Shown one piece after another: positions 1 to 9,874 of a stretch of DNA of 64,000 nt (its first letter is position 1; the number at the start of each line of letters is the position of its first letter). The position numbers were made by a program, and so were the translations under genes. The notes below the pieces were generated by a model. That model was not told the origin of the DNA. It ran no database searches and was given only the letters and a program-made list of their open reading frames with translations. Source of the DNA: Streptomyces sp. P3. GTDB taxonomy: Bacteria; Actinomycetota; Actinomycetes; Streptomycetales; Streptomycetaceae. The DNA lies in the NCBI GenBank assembly GCA_016893485.2, contig JAFEKX020000001.1:7209501-7273500 (forward strand). The letters are read 5' to 3'.

Positions 1-1
1 C

Positions 2-232
2 GCGGTGGACGCCCCGGCCAACCCCGTGGAGTCCTGGGCCGAGCACGGCGCCATCGTGGACGCCGTGGCCCGCGGCGACGGCGAGCGCGCCCGGGCGATC
101 ACCGCCCTGCACACCGAGCGCGCGGGCACCGCACACCGGCTGCGCTTTCCCGGTGGGGCGAACGGCGCGAACGGCACGGACCGTGTGAGGACTTCGCAAC
201 CTCCCGTAAACATGTCGGGTCTGCGGCATTAA
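2..232 (+). CDS. C-terminal end of a GntR/FadR-type regulator (partial)
   Basis: The reading frame is open from the window edge and stops with TAA at 230-232, so only the last ~76 residues are present. The visible part has an FCD-like ending: an H-x-x-I-V-D-A-V-A-R-G-D segment followed by an alanine-rich helix with H-T-E-R, as in the effector-binding domain of FadR-class GntR regulators. The DNA-binding domain lies outside the window, so the target cannot be inferred. The tail after about residue 50 is low-complexity (GANGANG) and may include a frame error. Another helical C-terminal domain remains possible. Confidence 0.55.
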   Translation, partial: AVDAPANPVESWAEHGAIVDAVARGDGERARAITALHTERAGTAHRLRFPGGANGANGTDRVRTSQPPVNMSGLRH

Positions 233-299
233 CACGGGCACCGTATACAAAGAAGGGCTAATTCCCGGGGATTATTTATGCTGCCCACAAGTGGAATTG

Positions 300-335
300 C
301 GAAGGGCTCGCCCGGTAATTCGGACGAGCCCTTCG
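300..335 (-). terminator. Intrinsic terminator downstream of ptsH
   Basis: An 11-bp inverted repeat, CGAAGGGCTCG at 300-310 and CGAGCCCTTCG at 325-335, encloses a 14-nt loop. It lies 58 bp beyond the HPr stop. It may also end transcription from the convergent GntR gene. Confidence 0.7.
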
Positions 336-393
336 AGGTTGTGGTGCACCGGGTTTTGGGCCAAAAGCACCGCAACCCTCAATTGGGTGGTGC

Positions 394-674
394 TCAGACG
401 GTCTCGGGAGTTCCTCGAGGCCTTCCGCGACCAGCTTCGCGAGGCGGTCGAGGGCCGCGTCCGCGCCCTCGGCGTCGGACGCGAGGACGATCTCCTCGCC
501 GCCCTGGGCGCCCAGGCCCAGGACCGCGAGCATGGAGGCCGCGTTGACGGGGTTGCCGTCGGCCTTGGCGATCGTCACGGGGATACCCGAGGCCGTGGTG
601 GCCCGGACGAAGATGGAGGCGGGGCGGGCGTGAAGGCCCTCCGCCCAGCCGACGTTGACGCGGCGCTCAGCCAT
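394..674 (-). CDS. ptsH: HPr phosphocarrier protein of the PTS
   Basis: HPr carries a phosphoryl group from enzyme I to sugar-specific EIIA proteins in the cytoplasm. The start MAERRVNVGW, the active-site segment GLHARPAS (His-15) and the regulatory-serine region NAASMLAVL match Streptomyces HPr almost residue for residue. An AAGGG ribosome-binding site precedes the ATG. Near 405 one C is missing from a CCCC run, so the raw frame runs on past the normal end. Restoring it gives the usual ELPETV ending with TGA at 394-396 and the family length of 93 residues. Enzyme I and EII genes are not in this window, as is common for HPr in Streptomyces. Confidence 0.95.
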
Positions 675-850
675 GTGATGCTGCCCTTCAGAGTCTCAGG
701 GTTGTCTAGACCAGTTTCCCACACGTGAAGCGAGCCCGGACCGGTCCGTCGGACCGTCCGGAACGGGGTGTCGGACCGCGGCCTCGGCCCCACTCCCCGC
801 GCTCTGTTGTTCCCCACAGACTGCCTCGCGCCGTTGTCGGACGCGAGCCG

Positions 851-863
851 TACGCTGGGCCCC
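851..863 (+). promoter_or_regulatory. Leaderless -10 box of the patA-like gene
   Basis: TACGCT at 851-856 is followed by 7 nt and then the ATG at 864. This fits the TANNNT-N6/7-ATG layout of leaderless Streptomyces transcripts and supports that start over upstream in-frame codons. Confidence 0.5.
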
Positions 864-3708
864 ATGCAGACCTCGTCGGACCGGCACGAGTACCCCGCCC
901 ACTGGGAAGCCGACGTGGTGCTGCGCGACGGGGGCACCGCACGCATCAGGCCCATCACCGTCGACGACGCCGATCGCCTGGTCAGCTTCTACGAGCAGGT
1001 CTCCGACGAGTCGAAGTACTACCGCTTCTTCGCGCCGTATCCTCGCCTGTCCGCCAAGGACGTCCACCGCTTCACGCACCACGACTTCGTGGACCGGGTG
1101 GGACTCGCGGCCACCGTCGGCGGCGAGTTCATCGCCACCGTACGCTATGACCGCATTAGTGCCGACGGGCGAGCCGCCTCCGCCCCGGCAGACGAGGCCG
1201 AGGTCGCCTTCCTGGTGCAGGACGCCCACCAGGGGAGGGCGTCGCGTCCGCCCTCCTGGAGCACATCGCGGCCGTCGCCCGCGAGCGCGGCATCCGCCGC
1301 TTCGCCGCAGAGGTGCTGCCCGCCAACAACAAGATGATCAAGGTGTTCACGGACGCCGGCTACACCCAGAAGCGCAGCTTCGAGGACGGCGTCGTCCGCC
1401 TGGAGTTCGATCTCGAACCCACCGACCGGTCCCTCGCCGTGCAGCGCGCGGGAACAGCGCGCCGAAGCACGGTCCGTACGACGGCTGTTGGTGCCCGGCT
1501 CGGTCGCGGTCGTCGGTGTCGGCCGTTCCCCGGAGGGTGGGCCGCAGCGTTCTCGACAACATCAGGGACGCCGGTTTCACCGGTGACCTGTACGCCGTGA
1601 ACAAGGCGTTCCCCGAGGAGCAGAAGGACCTCGACGGGGTGCCGGCGCACCGCTCGGTGCGCGACATCGAAGGCCCCGTGGACCTCGCGGTCGTCGCCGT
1701 CCCGGTCGAGCACGTCCTCGAAGTCGTCACCGAGTGCGGTGAACACGGGGTGCAGGGGCTCGTCGTGGTCACCGCCGGATACGCCGAGCGGGCCCGAGGG
1801 ACGCGAGCGCCAGCGCGAACTCGTGCGCCACGCGCGCACGTACGGCATGCGCATCATCGGACCGAACGCCTTCGGCATCATCAACACCGCGGCCGACGTA
1901 CGCCTGAACGCCTCCCTCGCCCCCGAGATGCCGCGCCCCGGACGCATCGGCCTGTTCGCCCAGTCCGGCGCCATCGGCATCGCCCTGCTGTCCCGGCTGC
2001 ACCGGCGCGGCGGCGGGGTCACCGGAGTCACCGGCGTCTCCACCTTCGTGTCGTCGGGCAACCGCGCGGACGTCTCCGGAAACGACGTCCTCCAGTACTG
2101 GTTCGACGACCCCGACACCGACGTCGCCCTCATGTACCTGGAGTCCATCGGCAACCCCCGCAAGTTCACCCGCCTCGCCCGGCGCACCGCGGCGGCGAAA
2201 CCCTGGTCGTCGTCCAGGGCGCCGGATCCGCCCCCAGGGACACGCCGTACGGGCGACCCGCCTGCCGCACGCCACGGTGTCCGCGCTGCTCCGCCAGGCC
2301 GGGGTGATCCGCGTCGAGACGATCACCGAACTGGTCGACACCGGGCTGCTCCTGGCACGGCAACCCCTGCCCGGTGGCCCGCGCGTGGCGATCGTCGGGA
2401 ACTCCGAGTCCCTGGGACTGCTGACGTACGACGCGTGCCTCTCCGAGGGGCTGCGGCCGCTCGCCCCGCTGGACCTGACCACGGCCGCGACGGCGGGGAC
2501 TTCCATCGGGCGCTGTCCGAGGCGTTGGCCGACGAGGCGTGCGACGCAGTGGTGGTGACCGCGATACCCGCGGTGGGGAGGGGCCGGCCGAGGACGCCGC
2601 CCTGGCGGAGGCACTGCGCTCGGCGGCGGCGGCCGTTCCCGGGAAGCCCGTACTGGTGGTCCACGTGGAACTCGGCGGCCTGGCCGAGGCGTTGTCCGCC
2701 GCGATGAGCACGGCACCCCAGGTCGCCTCCAGGGCACCCGGCACGGAGGCCGGCGCCGACCGGCACCGCCCCGCCGAGGGAGCACCCCGGCCGAACACCG
2801 CGGAACCGGAGCAGGCCGTCACCGAGATGCCCACCCCCGAGGGCGGTGGTCTCATCCCCGCCTTCCCCGCCGCCGAGCGCGCCGTCCGCGCCCTCTCCGA
2901 AGCCGTGAAGTACGCCCAGTGGCGGCGCGAGGCCGTCGACCCCGGCCGGGTCCCCGAGTTCGAGGACATCGACGAGAAGGGCGCCGCCGCACTGATCGGC
3001 AGGCTCCTCGCGCGCGGGCAGGGCCTCACCCTCGGCGTCGACGACACCTGCGACCTGCTCGGCAAGTACGGCCTCGACGTCCACCGCGCGCTCCCCGCAC
3101 CCACCCCGGATGCCGCCGCCGAAGCCGCCCGCACCCTCGGCTACCCGGTCGCCCTCAAGGCCACCGCCCCGCACCTGCGCCACCGCGCCGACCTGGGCGG
3201 TGTCCGCCTCGATCTCGCGGACGAGGACCAACTGCGGCGGGCGTACGCCGAGTTGGGCGAGCTGTTCGGGACCCCGGAGGAGCTGCGGCCGGTGGTGCAG
3301 CGGATGGCTCCGCGCGGGGTCGACACCGTCGTACGGGCCGTCATCGACCCGGCGGCCGGGGCCGTGCTGTCGTTCGGGCTGGCCGGGGCCGCCTCGCAGC
3401 TGCTCGGGGACACCGCGCACCGGCTGATTCCGGTCACGGACCGGGAGGCCGCCTCGCTGGTCCGGTCGATCCGGACGGCGCCGCTCCTGTTCGGCTGGCG
3501 CGGCTCCACACCGGTCGACACACCTGCCCTGGAAGAACTGATGCTCCGGGTGTCGCGGCTGGTCGACGACCACCCCGAGGTGGTCGCCGTTGCCCTGGAG
3601 CCGGTCGTCGTCGCCGCGCACGGCCTGAGCGTCCTGGGCGCCTCCGTCCGCCTGGCCCCGCCCCCGGCCCGCGACGACCTCGGCCCGCGCACGCTCCCCG
3701 TGTACTGA
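864..3708 (+). CDS. GNAT / acyl-CoA-synthetase-like protein lysine acetyltransferase (PatA type)
   Basis: About 950 residues once breaks are bridged. Residues 1-180 form a GNAT acetyltransferase domain, with A-E-V-A-F-L-V-Q-D and GIRRFAAEVLPANNKMI. The rest resembles an ADP-forming acyl-CoA synthetase: a CoA-binding fold (SVAVVGVGRSP, IIGPNAFGIIN), a succinyl-CoA ligase-like part (GRIGLFAQSGAIGI, VAIVGNSESLG) and a C-terminal ATP-grasp-like part (LLGKYGLDV, GYPVALKATAP). The N-terminal GNAT order is that of Streptomyces PatA enzymes, which acetylate acyl-CoA synthetases. At least seven frame breaks (around 1235, 1445, 1530, 1790, 2190, 2260-2500 and 2570) sit in G/C runs. The conserved sequence resumes after each, so I treat the gene as intact. 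A leaderless start at 864 is likely. Confidence 0.82.
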
Positions 3709-3816
3709 GAGTCGCGGCAGGCGCCCTCGAGCGCCTCCTCCCGCGCGCGGGGCACGGGCTTGGGACAGGAGAGATGAGACGGCCCTGACCGGTGCCTCGC
3801 AGTCAGTGCGCCACCG

Positions 3817-3829
3817 TAGGATGGACGTC
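3817..3829 (+). promoter_or_regulatory. Leaderless -10 box for the DUF5998 gene
   Basis: TAGGAT at 3817-3822 is followed by 7 nt and the ATG at 3830. The box overlaps the alternative ATG at 3821, which argues for 3830 as the start. Confidence 0.55.
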
Positions 3830-4417
3830 ATGGCCAAGACCAGTACGACGACCCAGGGGCTGCGTGCGGCGATCGAGCGCAGCGGCTACTACCCGGCCCT
3901 CGTGGCCGAGGCGGTGGAGGCCGCCGTGGGCGGCGAGCCGATCCGGTCGTTCCTGGTCCACCAGGAGACCACGTTCGACCAGAACGAGGTGCGCCGGCAT
4001 GTGACCGTGCTCGTCCTCACCGGCAACCGCTTCATCGTCAGCCACACCGACGAGCAGGCCGCCGACAGCACCTCCCCGACGCCGTACGCGACGACGTCCA
4101 CGGAGTCCGTGAAGCTCGGCCGGATCTCGTCGGTGGTGCTCAGCCGCGTGGTCGCCAACCCGGAGTCGTACACCCCGGGCACGCTGCCCCGGGAGGTCGT
4201 GCTGACCATCGGCTGGGGCGCCGTCGCCCGGATCGACCTGGAGCCGGCCGCCTGCGGCGACCCCAACTGCGAGGCGGACCACGGCTACACGGGCAACTCG
4301 ACCGCGGACGACCTGAGCCTGCGCGTCAGCGAGGCAGGCGACGGCCCGGAGACGGTGCAGCAGACCCTGGCCTTCGCGCAGTCCCTCTCCGAGGCGACCG
4401 CGGACGTTCCGCGCTGA
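3830..4417 (+). CDS. DUF5998 family conserved protein
   Basis: A 195-residue intact protein found throughout Streptomyces. Its function is unknown to me. It starts MAKTSTTTQGLR and contains YYPALVAEAV, LVHQETTFDQNEVRRH and a C-terminal AACGDPNCEADHGY segment whose two cysteines could bind a metal. No membrane segment or signal peptide is visible. The start at 3830 is chosen because of the -10 box just upstream; ATGs at 3806 and 3821 are in the same frame. Its TGA shares one base with the ATG of the phosphodiesterase gene, so the two are probably translationally coupled. Its genetic partner may therefore be phosphodiester or nucleotide metabolism, which is inference only. Confidence 0.85.
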   Translation: MAKTSTTTQGLRAAIERSGYYPALVAEAVEAAVGGEPIRSFLVHQETTFDQNEVRRHVTVLVLTGNRFIVSHTDEQAADSTSPTPYATTSTESVKLGRISSVVLSRVVANPESYTPGTLPREVVLTIGWGAVARIDLEPAACGDPNCEADHGYTGNSTADDLSLRVSEAGDGPETVQQTLAFAQSLSEATADVPR

Positions 4418-5607
4418 TGTCCCAGCCAGCGACCTGGGACCACCTGGAACCCCTGGCCGTCGAGTCCGCACCCGTCCCCGAGTACGGCTCCGGCTCCCTC
4501 GCCGACCTGCTGCCCACGCTGGCCGCGGGCATGGGCGTACCCGGCACGACCGCGGCCATCCCGGAGCTGACCCCGGCCGACCGCAACTGCGTCTTCCTGA
4601 TCGACGGCCTCGGCTGGGAGCAGATCAAGGACCACGCCGACGAGGCGCCCTACCTGCACGCCCTGCTCGGCAGCTCGCGCGGCGGCACCGGACGCCCTCT
4701 CACCGCCGGGTACCCGGCGACCACCGCGACCTCCCTCGCCTCGGTCGGCACCGGCCTGCCGCCCGGCGCCCACGGCCTGCCCGGCTACACCGTGCGCAAC
4801 CCGGCCACCGGCGAGCTGATGAACCAGCTCCGCTGGCAGCCGTGGACCAAGCCGCGGGCCTGGCAGCCGTACCCCACGATCTTCCAGCTGGCCCAGGACG
4901 CGGGTGTGCACGCCGCCCAGGTGTCGTCCCCGACCTTCCAGAACACCCCGCTGACGAAGGTCGCGCTCAGCGGCGGGACGTTCCACGGGCGGCTCACCGG
5001 CGAGGAGCGCATGGACCTCGCGGCCGAGCAACTGGCCGCAGGGGACCGCTCGTTGGTGTACACGTACTACGCCGAACTCGACGGCGCGGGCCACCGTTAC
5101 GGCATCGCCTCCGACACCTGGCGCGGCCAACTCATGTACGTGGACCGGCTGGTCCAGCGCCTCGCCGACCAACTCCCGCCGCGCAGCGCCCTGTACGTCA
5201 CCGCCGACCACGGCATGATCGACGTGCCCTTCGACGAGGAGCACCGCATCGACTTCGACGCGGACTGGGAGCTGCGCGCCGGCGTCGCCCTCCTCGGCGG
5301 CGAGGGCCGCGCCCGCCATGTCTACGCCGTGCGCGGTGCCGAGAGCGACGTCCTGACCTGCTGGCGCGAGGTCCTGGGCGAGCAGTTCTGGGTGGCCTCC
5401 CGGGACGAGGCCATCGCGGCGGGCTGGTTCGGCCCGCACGTCGACGACCGCGTCCACGACCGCCTCGGCGACGTGATCGCGGCAGCCCGGGACGACGTCC
5501 TGATCATCGCGTCCGAGCGCGAGCCGAAGGAGTCGGCGATGGTCGGCAACCACGGCTCGATGACCCCTGCCGAGCAGTTCGTCCCCCTGCTCGAAGTACG
5601 CTCCTGA
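4417..5607 (+). CDS. Alkaline-phosphatase-superfamily phosphodiesterase / nucleotide pyrophosphatase
   Basis: A 396-residue intact member of the type-I phosphodiesterase/nucleotide pyrophosphatase group. Metal-binding features typical of the fold are visible: the early Asp in NCVFLIDGLGW (about residue 56), the nucleophile Thr region GYPATTATSLASVGTG (about residues 101-116), YYAELDGAGHRYG, TADHGMIDVP and VGNHGSM. There is no signal peptide, so it is likely cytoplasmic. The ATG overlaps the preceding stop (TGATG). The substrate cannot be named from sequence. The next gene, thymidine kinase, follows after a 43-bp gap and is probably in the same operon. Confidence 0.85.
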   Translation: MSQPATWDHLEPLAVESAPVPEYGSGSLADLLPTLAAGMGVPGTTAAIPELTPADRNCVFLIDGLGWEQIKDHADEAPYLHALLGSSRGGTGRPLTAGYPATTATSLASVGTGLPPGAHGLPGYTVRNPATGELMNQLRWQPWTKPRAWQPYPTIFQLAQDAGVHAAQVSSPTFQNTPLTKVALSGGTFHGRLTGEERMDLAAEQLAAGDRSLVYTYYAELDGAGHRYGIASDTWRGQLMYVDRLVQRLADQLPPRSALYVTADHGMIDVPFDEEHRIDFDADWELRAGVALLGGEGRARHVYAVRGAESDVLTCWREVLGEQFWVASRDEAIAAGWFGPHVDDRVHDRLGDVIAAARDDVLIIASEREPKESAMVGNHGSMTPAEQFVPLLEVRS

Positions 5608-5650
5608 AGTCCCTCCGACCTCCGTCTTGCCGAAAGGTGCTCAACTCCCC

Positions 5651-6298
5651 ATGCCCGAGCTGGTGTTCTTCTCCGGAACGATGGACTGCGGGAAGTCGAC
5701 CCTGGCGCTCCAGATAGAGCACAACCGCTCGGCACGCGGACTGGCGGGGATGATCTTCACCCGGGACGACCGCGCGGGCGAGGGAAAGCTTTCCTCACGC
5801 CTCGGCCTGGTCACCGACGCCGTGGAGGTCGAGGACGAGCAGGACCTGTACGCGTACGTCGTCGAGCACCTCTCCCAGGGTGGCCGCGCGGACTACGTCA
5901 TCGCCGACGAGGCGCAGTTCCTGGCGCCGGTGCAGATCGACCAGCTCGCGCGCGTGGTCGACGACCTGGGCCTCGACGTCTACGCCTTCGGTATCACGAC
6001 CGACTTCCGCTCCAAGCTCTTCCCCGGCTCCCAGCGCCTGGTCGAACTCTCCGACCGCGTGGAGGTCCTCCAGGTGGAGGCCCTGTGCTGGTGCGGCGCC
6101 CGCGCCACCCACAACGCCCGCACGATAGGCGGCGAGATGGTCGTCGAGGGCGCCCAGGTCGTCGTCGGCGACGTCAACCAGTCGGAAGCGGTCGGCTACG
6201 AGGTCCTGTGCCGCCGCCACCACCGCCGCCGTATGACGGCGGCCACGGCCCACGCGGCGGCCCTGTCCCCGGACGTGCTGCCGATGACGTCGGCCTAG
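5651..6298 (+). CDS. tdk: Thymidine kinase (type II)
   Basis: Phosphorylates thymidine to dTMP in the salvage pathway using ATP. The start MPELVFFSGTMDCGKST carries the P-loop at residues 9-16. VIADEAQFL holds the Walker B aspartate and catalytic Glu, and FGITTDFRSKLFPGS is the lasso and TMP-binding region. The zinc-binding cysteines appear as CWCGARATH and YEVLCRRHH. Length is 215 residues, normal for the family, with no frame break. The ATG at 5651 fits the family N-terminus and has GAAAGG upstream; an in-frame ATG at 5627 would add eight unlikely residues. Its stop codon overlaps the stop of the convergent VOC gene. Confidence 0.95.
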   Translation: MPELVFFSGTMDCGKSTLALQIEHNRSARGLAGMIFTRDDRAGEGKLSSRLGLVTDAVEVEDEQDLYAYVVEHLSQGGRADYVIADEAQFLAPVQIDQLARVVDDLGLDVYAFGITTDFRSKLFPGSQRLVELSDRVEVLQVEALCWCGARATHNARTIGGEMVVEGAQVVVGDVNQSEAVGYEVLCRRHHRRRMTAATAHAAALSPDVLPMTSA

Positions 6299-7098
6299 CG
6301 CGGCCCCTCGATCACCGAGAACATCGCACCCTCGGGGTCCGCGACCGTCGCCACGCGCCCGTGCGGGCTGTCGTGGGGCGCGGCGAGCGTGTGCCCGCCG
6401 AGCTCCGCGACACGGCGGAGCGCCTCGTCCGTGTCGGCGACCTCGAAGTACGTCATCCAGTGCGGGGCCCCGGTCGCGCGGCAGGTCGCTGCCGACGCCG
6501 TGGATGCCGGCCACCGGGTGGCCGTCCAGGTGGAGGGTGACGTAGTCGAGGTCGGCGGCGGCCACCGGCCGCTGCTCGTAGCCGAACACCGCCTCGTAGA
6601 ACTTGGCGACGTTCGCGGTCTCGGACGTCAGCAGTTCGTTCCAGGCCGGTGTGCCGTGCACGCCGGTGATGGTCGTGCCGAGATGGTCGGCGGCCTGCCA
6701 GATGCCGAACACCGCCCCCGACGGGTCGGAGCCGATCGCCAGCCGGCCCGCCTCGGCCGCGTCCAGGGGACCCACCCCGACCGTGCCGCCGCACATCCGT
6801 ACCGTCTCGGCCGTCTGGTCGACGTCGTCCGAGGCGAGATACGGCGTCCACGCGATGGGCAGATGCCGGTCCGGCGGCAGCTGGCCGATGCCGGCCACCT
6901 CCTGCCCGTCGAGCAGGGCCCGCGCGTAGGGGCCGAGCTGCTGCGGTCCGGGCTCGAACTCCCAGCCGAACAGCTCTCCGTAGAACTCCTGAGTCGTGGC
7001 CATCCCGTGCACCATCAGACTCACCCAGCAGGGTGTGCCCTGCGTACGCCGAGTGTGCGTGTCGCCGTTCAGGCCGGCCGACCCCGTGCCTCGGTCAT
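6295..7098 (-). CDS. VOC-family (glyoxalase/bleomycin-resistance fold) protein with two domains
   Basis: Two vicinal-oxygen-chelate modules in tandem. The first runs from TRRTQGTPCWVSLMVHG to DPSGAVFGIWQA, the second from GVHGTPAWNELLTS to VADPEGAMFSVIEG after a break near 6475. Each starts with the usual G-T-P-x-W and ends with D-P-x-G-A-x-F. Such proteins can be metal-dependent enzymes or ligand binders, and no specific substrate is indicated. I place the start at the ATG at 7096-7098 because it has GGAGAAGG 5 nt upstream. One G appears to be missing just after it (CGGGG for CGGGGG), which puts the raw frame off. The stop TAG overlaps the thymidine kinase stop, so the genes are strictly convergent. 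Confidence 0.8.
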
Positions 7099-7417
7099 CG
7101 TCACCTTCTCCTAGGCCCCTTGCGGTGGCCGTGTCGCTTCCGCTCTGCGGATCCGCGTGCCGCACCCGCGTGCACGCCCCCGTGCCGATGCTCGCACCCC
7201 CGTGGCGCACCGCGTCCCGGCCGCGCCGTCGGCGGACGGCTCACGTGGAGAGGATGACCGATCTGCGGCCCTTCGTCCGTTTCCGGGCGATTGCCGGGGT
7301 GTCCATCGGTTGTACAGCATGTGCTCGTTCCCGTACGCCTCGTGATCGAGACTGCCCGGCCGAGCAGAGTAGTCGGCCCTGGACGCCGCGGCCACCCCTT
7401 GCGCGAGGATGGGGGCC
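7099..7417. other. Divergent intergenic region
   Basis: 319 bp between the VOC and rhodanese genes, which are transcribed away from each other. It should contain both promoters. I see no convincing small gene. No clear -35/-10 pair stands out. Confidence 0.4.
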
Positions 7418-8266
7418 ATGAACGCCATCATCTCCGCATCCGAACTGGCGACCGATCTGGCCGGACCGAACCCGCCCGTCCTGCTCGACGTCCGCTGGCA
7501 GCTCAGCGTCGCCAAGGCCGCAGGTGAACCGCCCTTCGACGGCCACGCCGCCTACGCGAGCGGGCACATCCCAAGTGCCGTCTACGTAGACCTCGACCAG
7601 GATCTCGCCTCGGCCCCCGGCGCCGGTGGCCGGCACCCCCTGCCCGACACCGCGCGCTTCGGTGCCGCGATGCGCCGCGCGGGCGTGTCGGCCGGCCGGC
7701 CGGTCGTCGTGTACGACGGCGGCCAGGGCTGGGCGGCGGCACGCGCGTGGTGGCTGCTGCGCTGGACGGGTCACCCGGACGTGCGGGTCCTCGACGGCGG
7801 TCTTCCCTCCTGGGAGGGGTCTCTGGAGACGGACGCACCGGCCCCCAAGGAGGGCGATTTCTCGCCGGAGCCGGGTGCCGTGGACCTACTGGACGCCGAC
7901 GGAGCCGCCGCCCTCGCCCGCAGTGGCGTCCTGTTCGACGCCCGCGCGGGGAGCGTTACCGGGGCGAGGTGGAACCGATCGACCGCGTCGGCGGCCACAT
8001 CCCGGGCGCCCTGTCCGCCCCGACCAACGAGAACGTCGGCCCGGACGGCCGCTTCCTCCCGGCGGACCAACTGGCCGCCCGCTTCACGTCCTGGGCGCTA
8101 CGGAGGGCACGGGCGTCGGCGTGTACTGCGGCTCCGGCGTCTCGGGCGCCCACGAGGTGCTGGCCCTGGCGGTCGCCGGGATTCCGGCCGCGCTCTACGT
8201 GGGCTCCTGGTCGGAGTGGTCCTCGGACCCGGAACGCCCGGTCGCCGTGGGCCCGGACCCCAGTAG
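7418..8266 (+). CDS. Rhodanese-type sulfurtransferase (thiosulfate/3-mercaptopyruvate)
   Basis: Two rhodanese domains. The first has VLLDVRWQL, YASGHIPSAVYVDLD and VVYDGGQGWAAARAWW; the second has LFDARAGERYRGEVEP, GHIPGALSAPTNENVG and the active-site loop GVGVYCGSGVSGAH with the catalytic cysteine. Such enzymes move sulfur from thiosulfate or mercaptopyruvate to acceptors such as cyanide or thiols. Length is about 283 residues. Breaks near 7953, 8095 and 8250 (a lost C before the stop) were bridged. The true stop is taken as TAG at 8264-8266. It is followed by a strong terminator shared with the convergent sepH. Confidence 0.88.
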   Translation: MNAIISASELATDLAGPNPPVLLDVRWQLSVAKAAGEPPFDGHAAYASGHIPSAVYVDLDQDLASAPGAGGRHPLPDTARFGAAMRRAGVSAGRPVVVYDGGQGWAAARAWWLLRWTGHPDVRVLDGGLPSWEGSLETDAPAPKEGDFSPEPGAVDLLDADGAAALARSGVLFDARAGSVTGARWNRSTASAATSRAPCPPRPTRTSARTAASSRRTNWPPASRPGRYGGHGRRRVLRLRRLGRPRGAGPGGRRDSGRALRGLLVGVVLGPGTPGRRGPGPQ

Positions 8267-8295
8267 GACCCGTACATCCGCAGTACCCGTATCCC

Positions 8296-8348
8296 CGTAC
8301 GACGACGGGAGCCCGCCACCGAACCGGCGCGGGCCCCGTCGTCGTACG
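8296..8348. terminator. Bidirectional terminator between the rhodanese gene and sepH
   Basis: A 14-bp perfect stem, CGTACGACGACGGG at 8296-8309 with CCCGTCGTCGTACG at 8335-8348. The GC-rich inner part can pair further. It sits between two convergent genes. Confidence 0.8.
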
Positions 8349-8380
8349 CACAACCGCCGTACTACGCCTGCTGCTTCCTG

Positions 8381-9405
8381 CTACTCCTGCTTCTTCCTGC
8401 GCGTCCCGAAGACGATCTCGTCCCAGCTCGGCACGGCCGCTCTGCGGCCCGGACGGACGCCGTCCGCCTCCGCCTGGCGGTCGGTGGAGCCGATGAGGCG
8501 GTCGCGATGGGCTCCTACGGAGCGGGGCATCAGGACGTCCGCGTAGGCCGAGCCGGCCGAGGCCGCGGGGGCCGGGGGCTCTTCCTCCTCCGGCTCCACG
8601 GCGGACTCTTCCGGGGTCTCCGAGGGGCGCTCGGGGACCACCATGTCGCCGCGGAAGCTGGGCACCGCCTCCAGGAGGCTGGTCAGGGAGTCGCGCTCGC
8701 TCTCCTCGACCGGCTCCGGCGACGGCAGCGCGGGACGCTCCGGGCGCTCCAGGGCACGGTCCAGCGGCCGGTCCCGGGGCAGCCGGGCGATCCGCGGCAC
8801 GAACGGGAAGCTGGGCTCGGGCGTCGAGGCGAGGTCGTCGGACTCGCCGATCAGCGAGCGCGCCTCGTCGTCGACGGCCTGGACGAGCCGCCGGGGCGGG
8901 TCGTACGTCCAGCTCGCCGAGTGCGGTTCGCCCGCGACCCGGTAGACCAGCAGGACCTCCCAGGTGCCGTCGTCGCGGCGCCAGGAGTCCCACTGGACGG
9001 TGTCCTTCTCGGCACCGCGCAGCGTCAGGCGCTCCTGGACGGCCTCGCCGAGCTGGGGTCCCGCGTTCTCCCCGGGGCGGCGGACGGGAGTCTTGCGGGC
9101 CCGCTCGGCCATGAAGGCGCGCTCCGCGAGGACGGGGCCCTCGAAGCGGCGCACCCGGTCGACGGGGATGCCGGCGAGCTGCGCGACCTCCTCGGCGGAG
9201 GCCCCGGCGCGTATACGTGCCTGGATGTCTCGGGGCGGAGATGGCTCTCCACCTCGATCTCGATCTGGCCGAGGCGGGGACGGTCGCCGCGTACGGCGGC
9301 GCGCAGACGCTCGTCAATCGGAAGCGTGTACTCCGTGCTGTCCGCAGCCTTCAGCACCAGCCGTGTGCCGTCGTTAGAGACGGCCACGACACGCAGTTCG
9401 GGCAT
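8381..9405 (-). CDS. sepH: Septation protein SepH (DUF3071)
   Basis: SepH is an actinobacterial cell-division protein that binds FtsZ and stimulates its assembly during sporulation septation. The N-terminus MPELRVVAVSNDGTRLVLKA through GQIEIEVESHLRP is characteristic. It is followed by a helix-turn-helix (ARIRAGASAEEVAQLAGIP) and, after a linker, a proline/glutamate-rich C-terminal half ending SWDEIVFGTRRKKQE. Near 9228 one C is missing, which splits the raw frame just before the helix-turn-helix; restoring it gives about 341 residues, the usual size. The start ATG at 9403-9405 has GGGAGG upstream. A long 469-bp upstream region suggests its own promoter. Confidence 0.95.
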
Positions 9406-9874
9406 GGGGACCTCCCGGGTGGTGCCTGCCGACGTCACGTGCGTCGCTGCTTCCGCTAGTCGAGTGTGGCCTGCCCGGGTGCAGCCTGCCACAACCTTGC
9501 CGAGTTGCCCGGCGTGTCGGGCACGGGCCCGGACTCGCCGTTATGGCACGGTTACCTATTCGCAACGCTAAGTGACCAACTACGTCACCCTGTGCAACGG
9601 GCCCCTTCTGGGCGGTCCAAAAGCCTGTGGACGCCCTGGCGGGAGGCCTGACCCAGGGCTCGCAACAGTACTCCATTTGGACCACGTGCGTGGATTGGCA
9701 CGCCGCCCAACTTCTTGTGGGGGCGGGACTTGGCGCCCCGGAGTGGGGTTCGGGCGATCTTGAAAGTGGCGTACTTCACGCAATAGCCCGAAACGGAACT
9801 ATTGGTTTCGGCCGTACGTCCCTTTGTCGTACAGATAGTTGATCAGGTACGGGAAAGGCAGGCAAGGCCCCGGA
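9406..9874. other. Intergenic region upstream of sepH and a membrane-protein gene
   Basis: 469 bp between divergent genes. It has no ORF that I recognise. A 7-bp stem (CCGAAAC at 9788-9794 with GTTTCGG at 9805-9811) precedes the rightward gene. Promoters for both neighbours are expected here, but I cannot pin them down. Confidence 0.4.

Noticed and set aside
9580..9842. Short ORFs on both strands in the gap upstream of sepH
   Set aside because: They are mutually overlapping, lack ribosome-binding sites and have no protein-like composition; the region is more likely promoter DNA.
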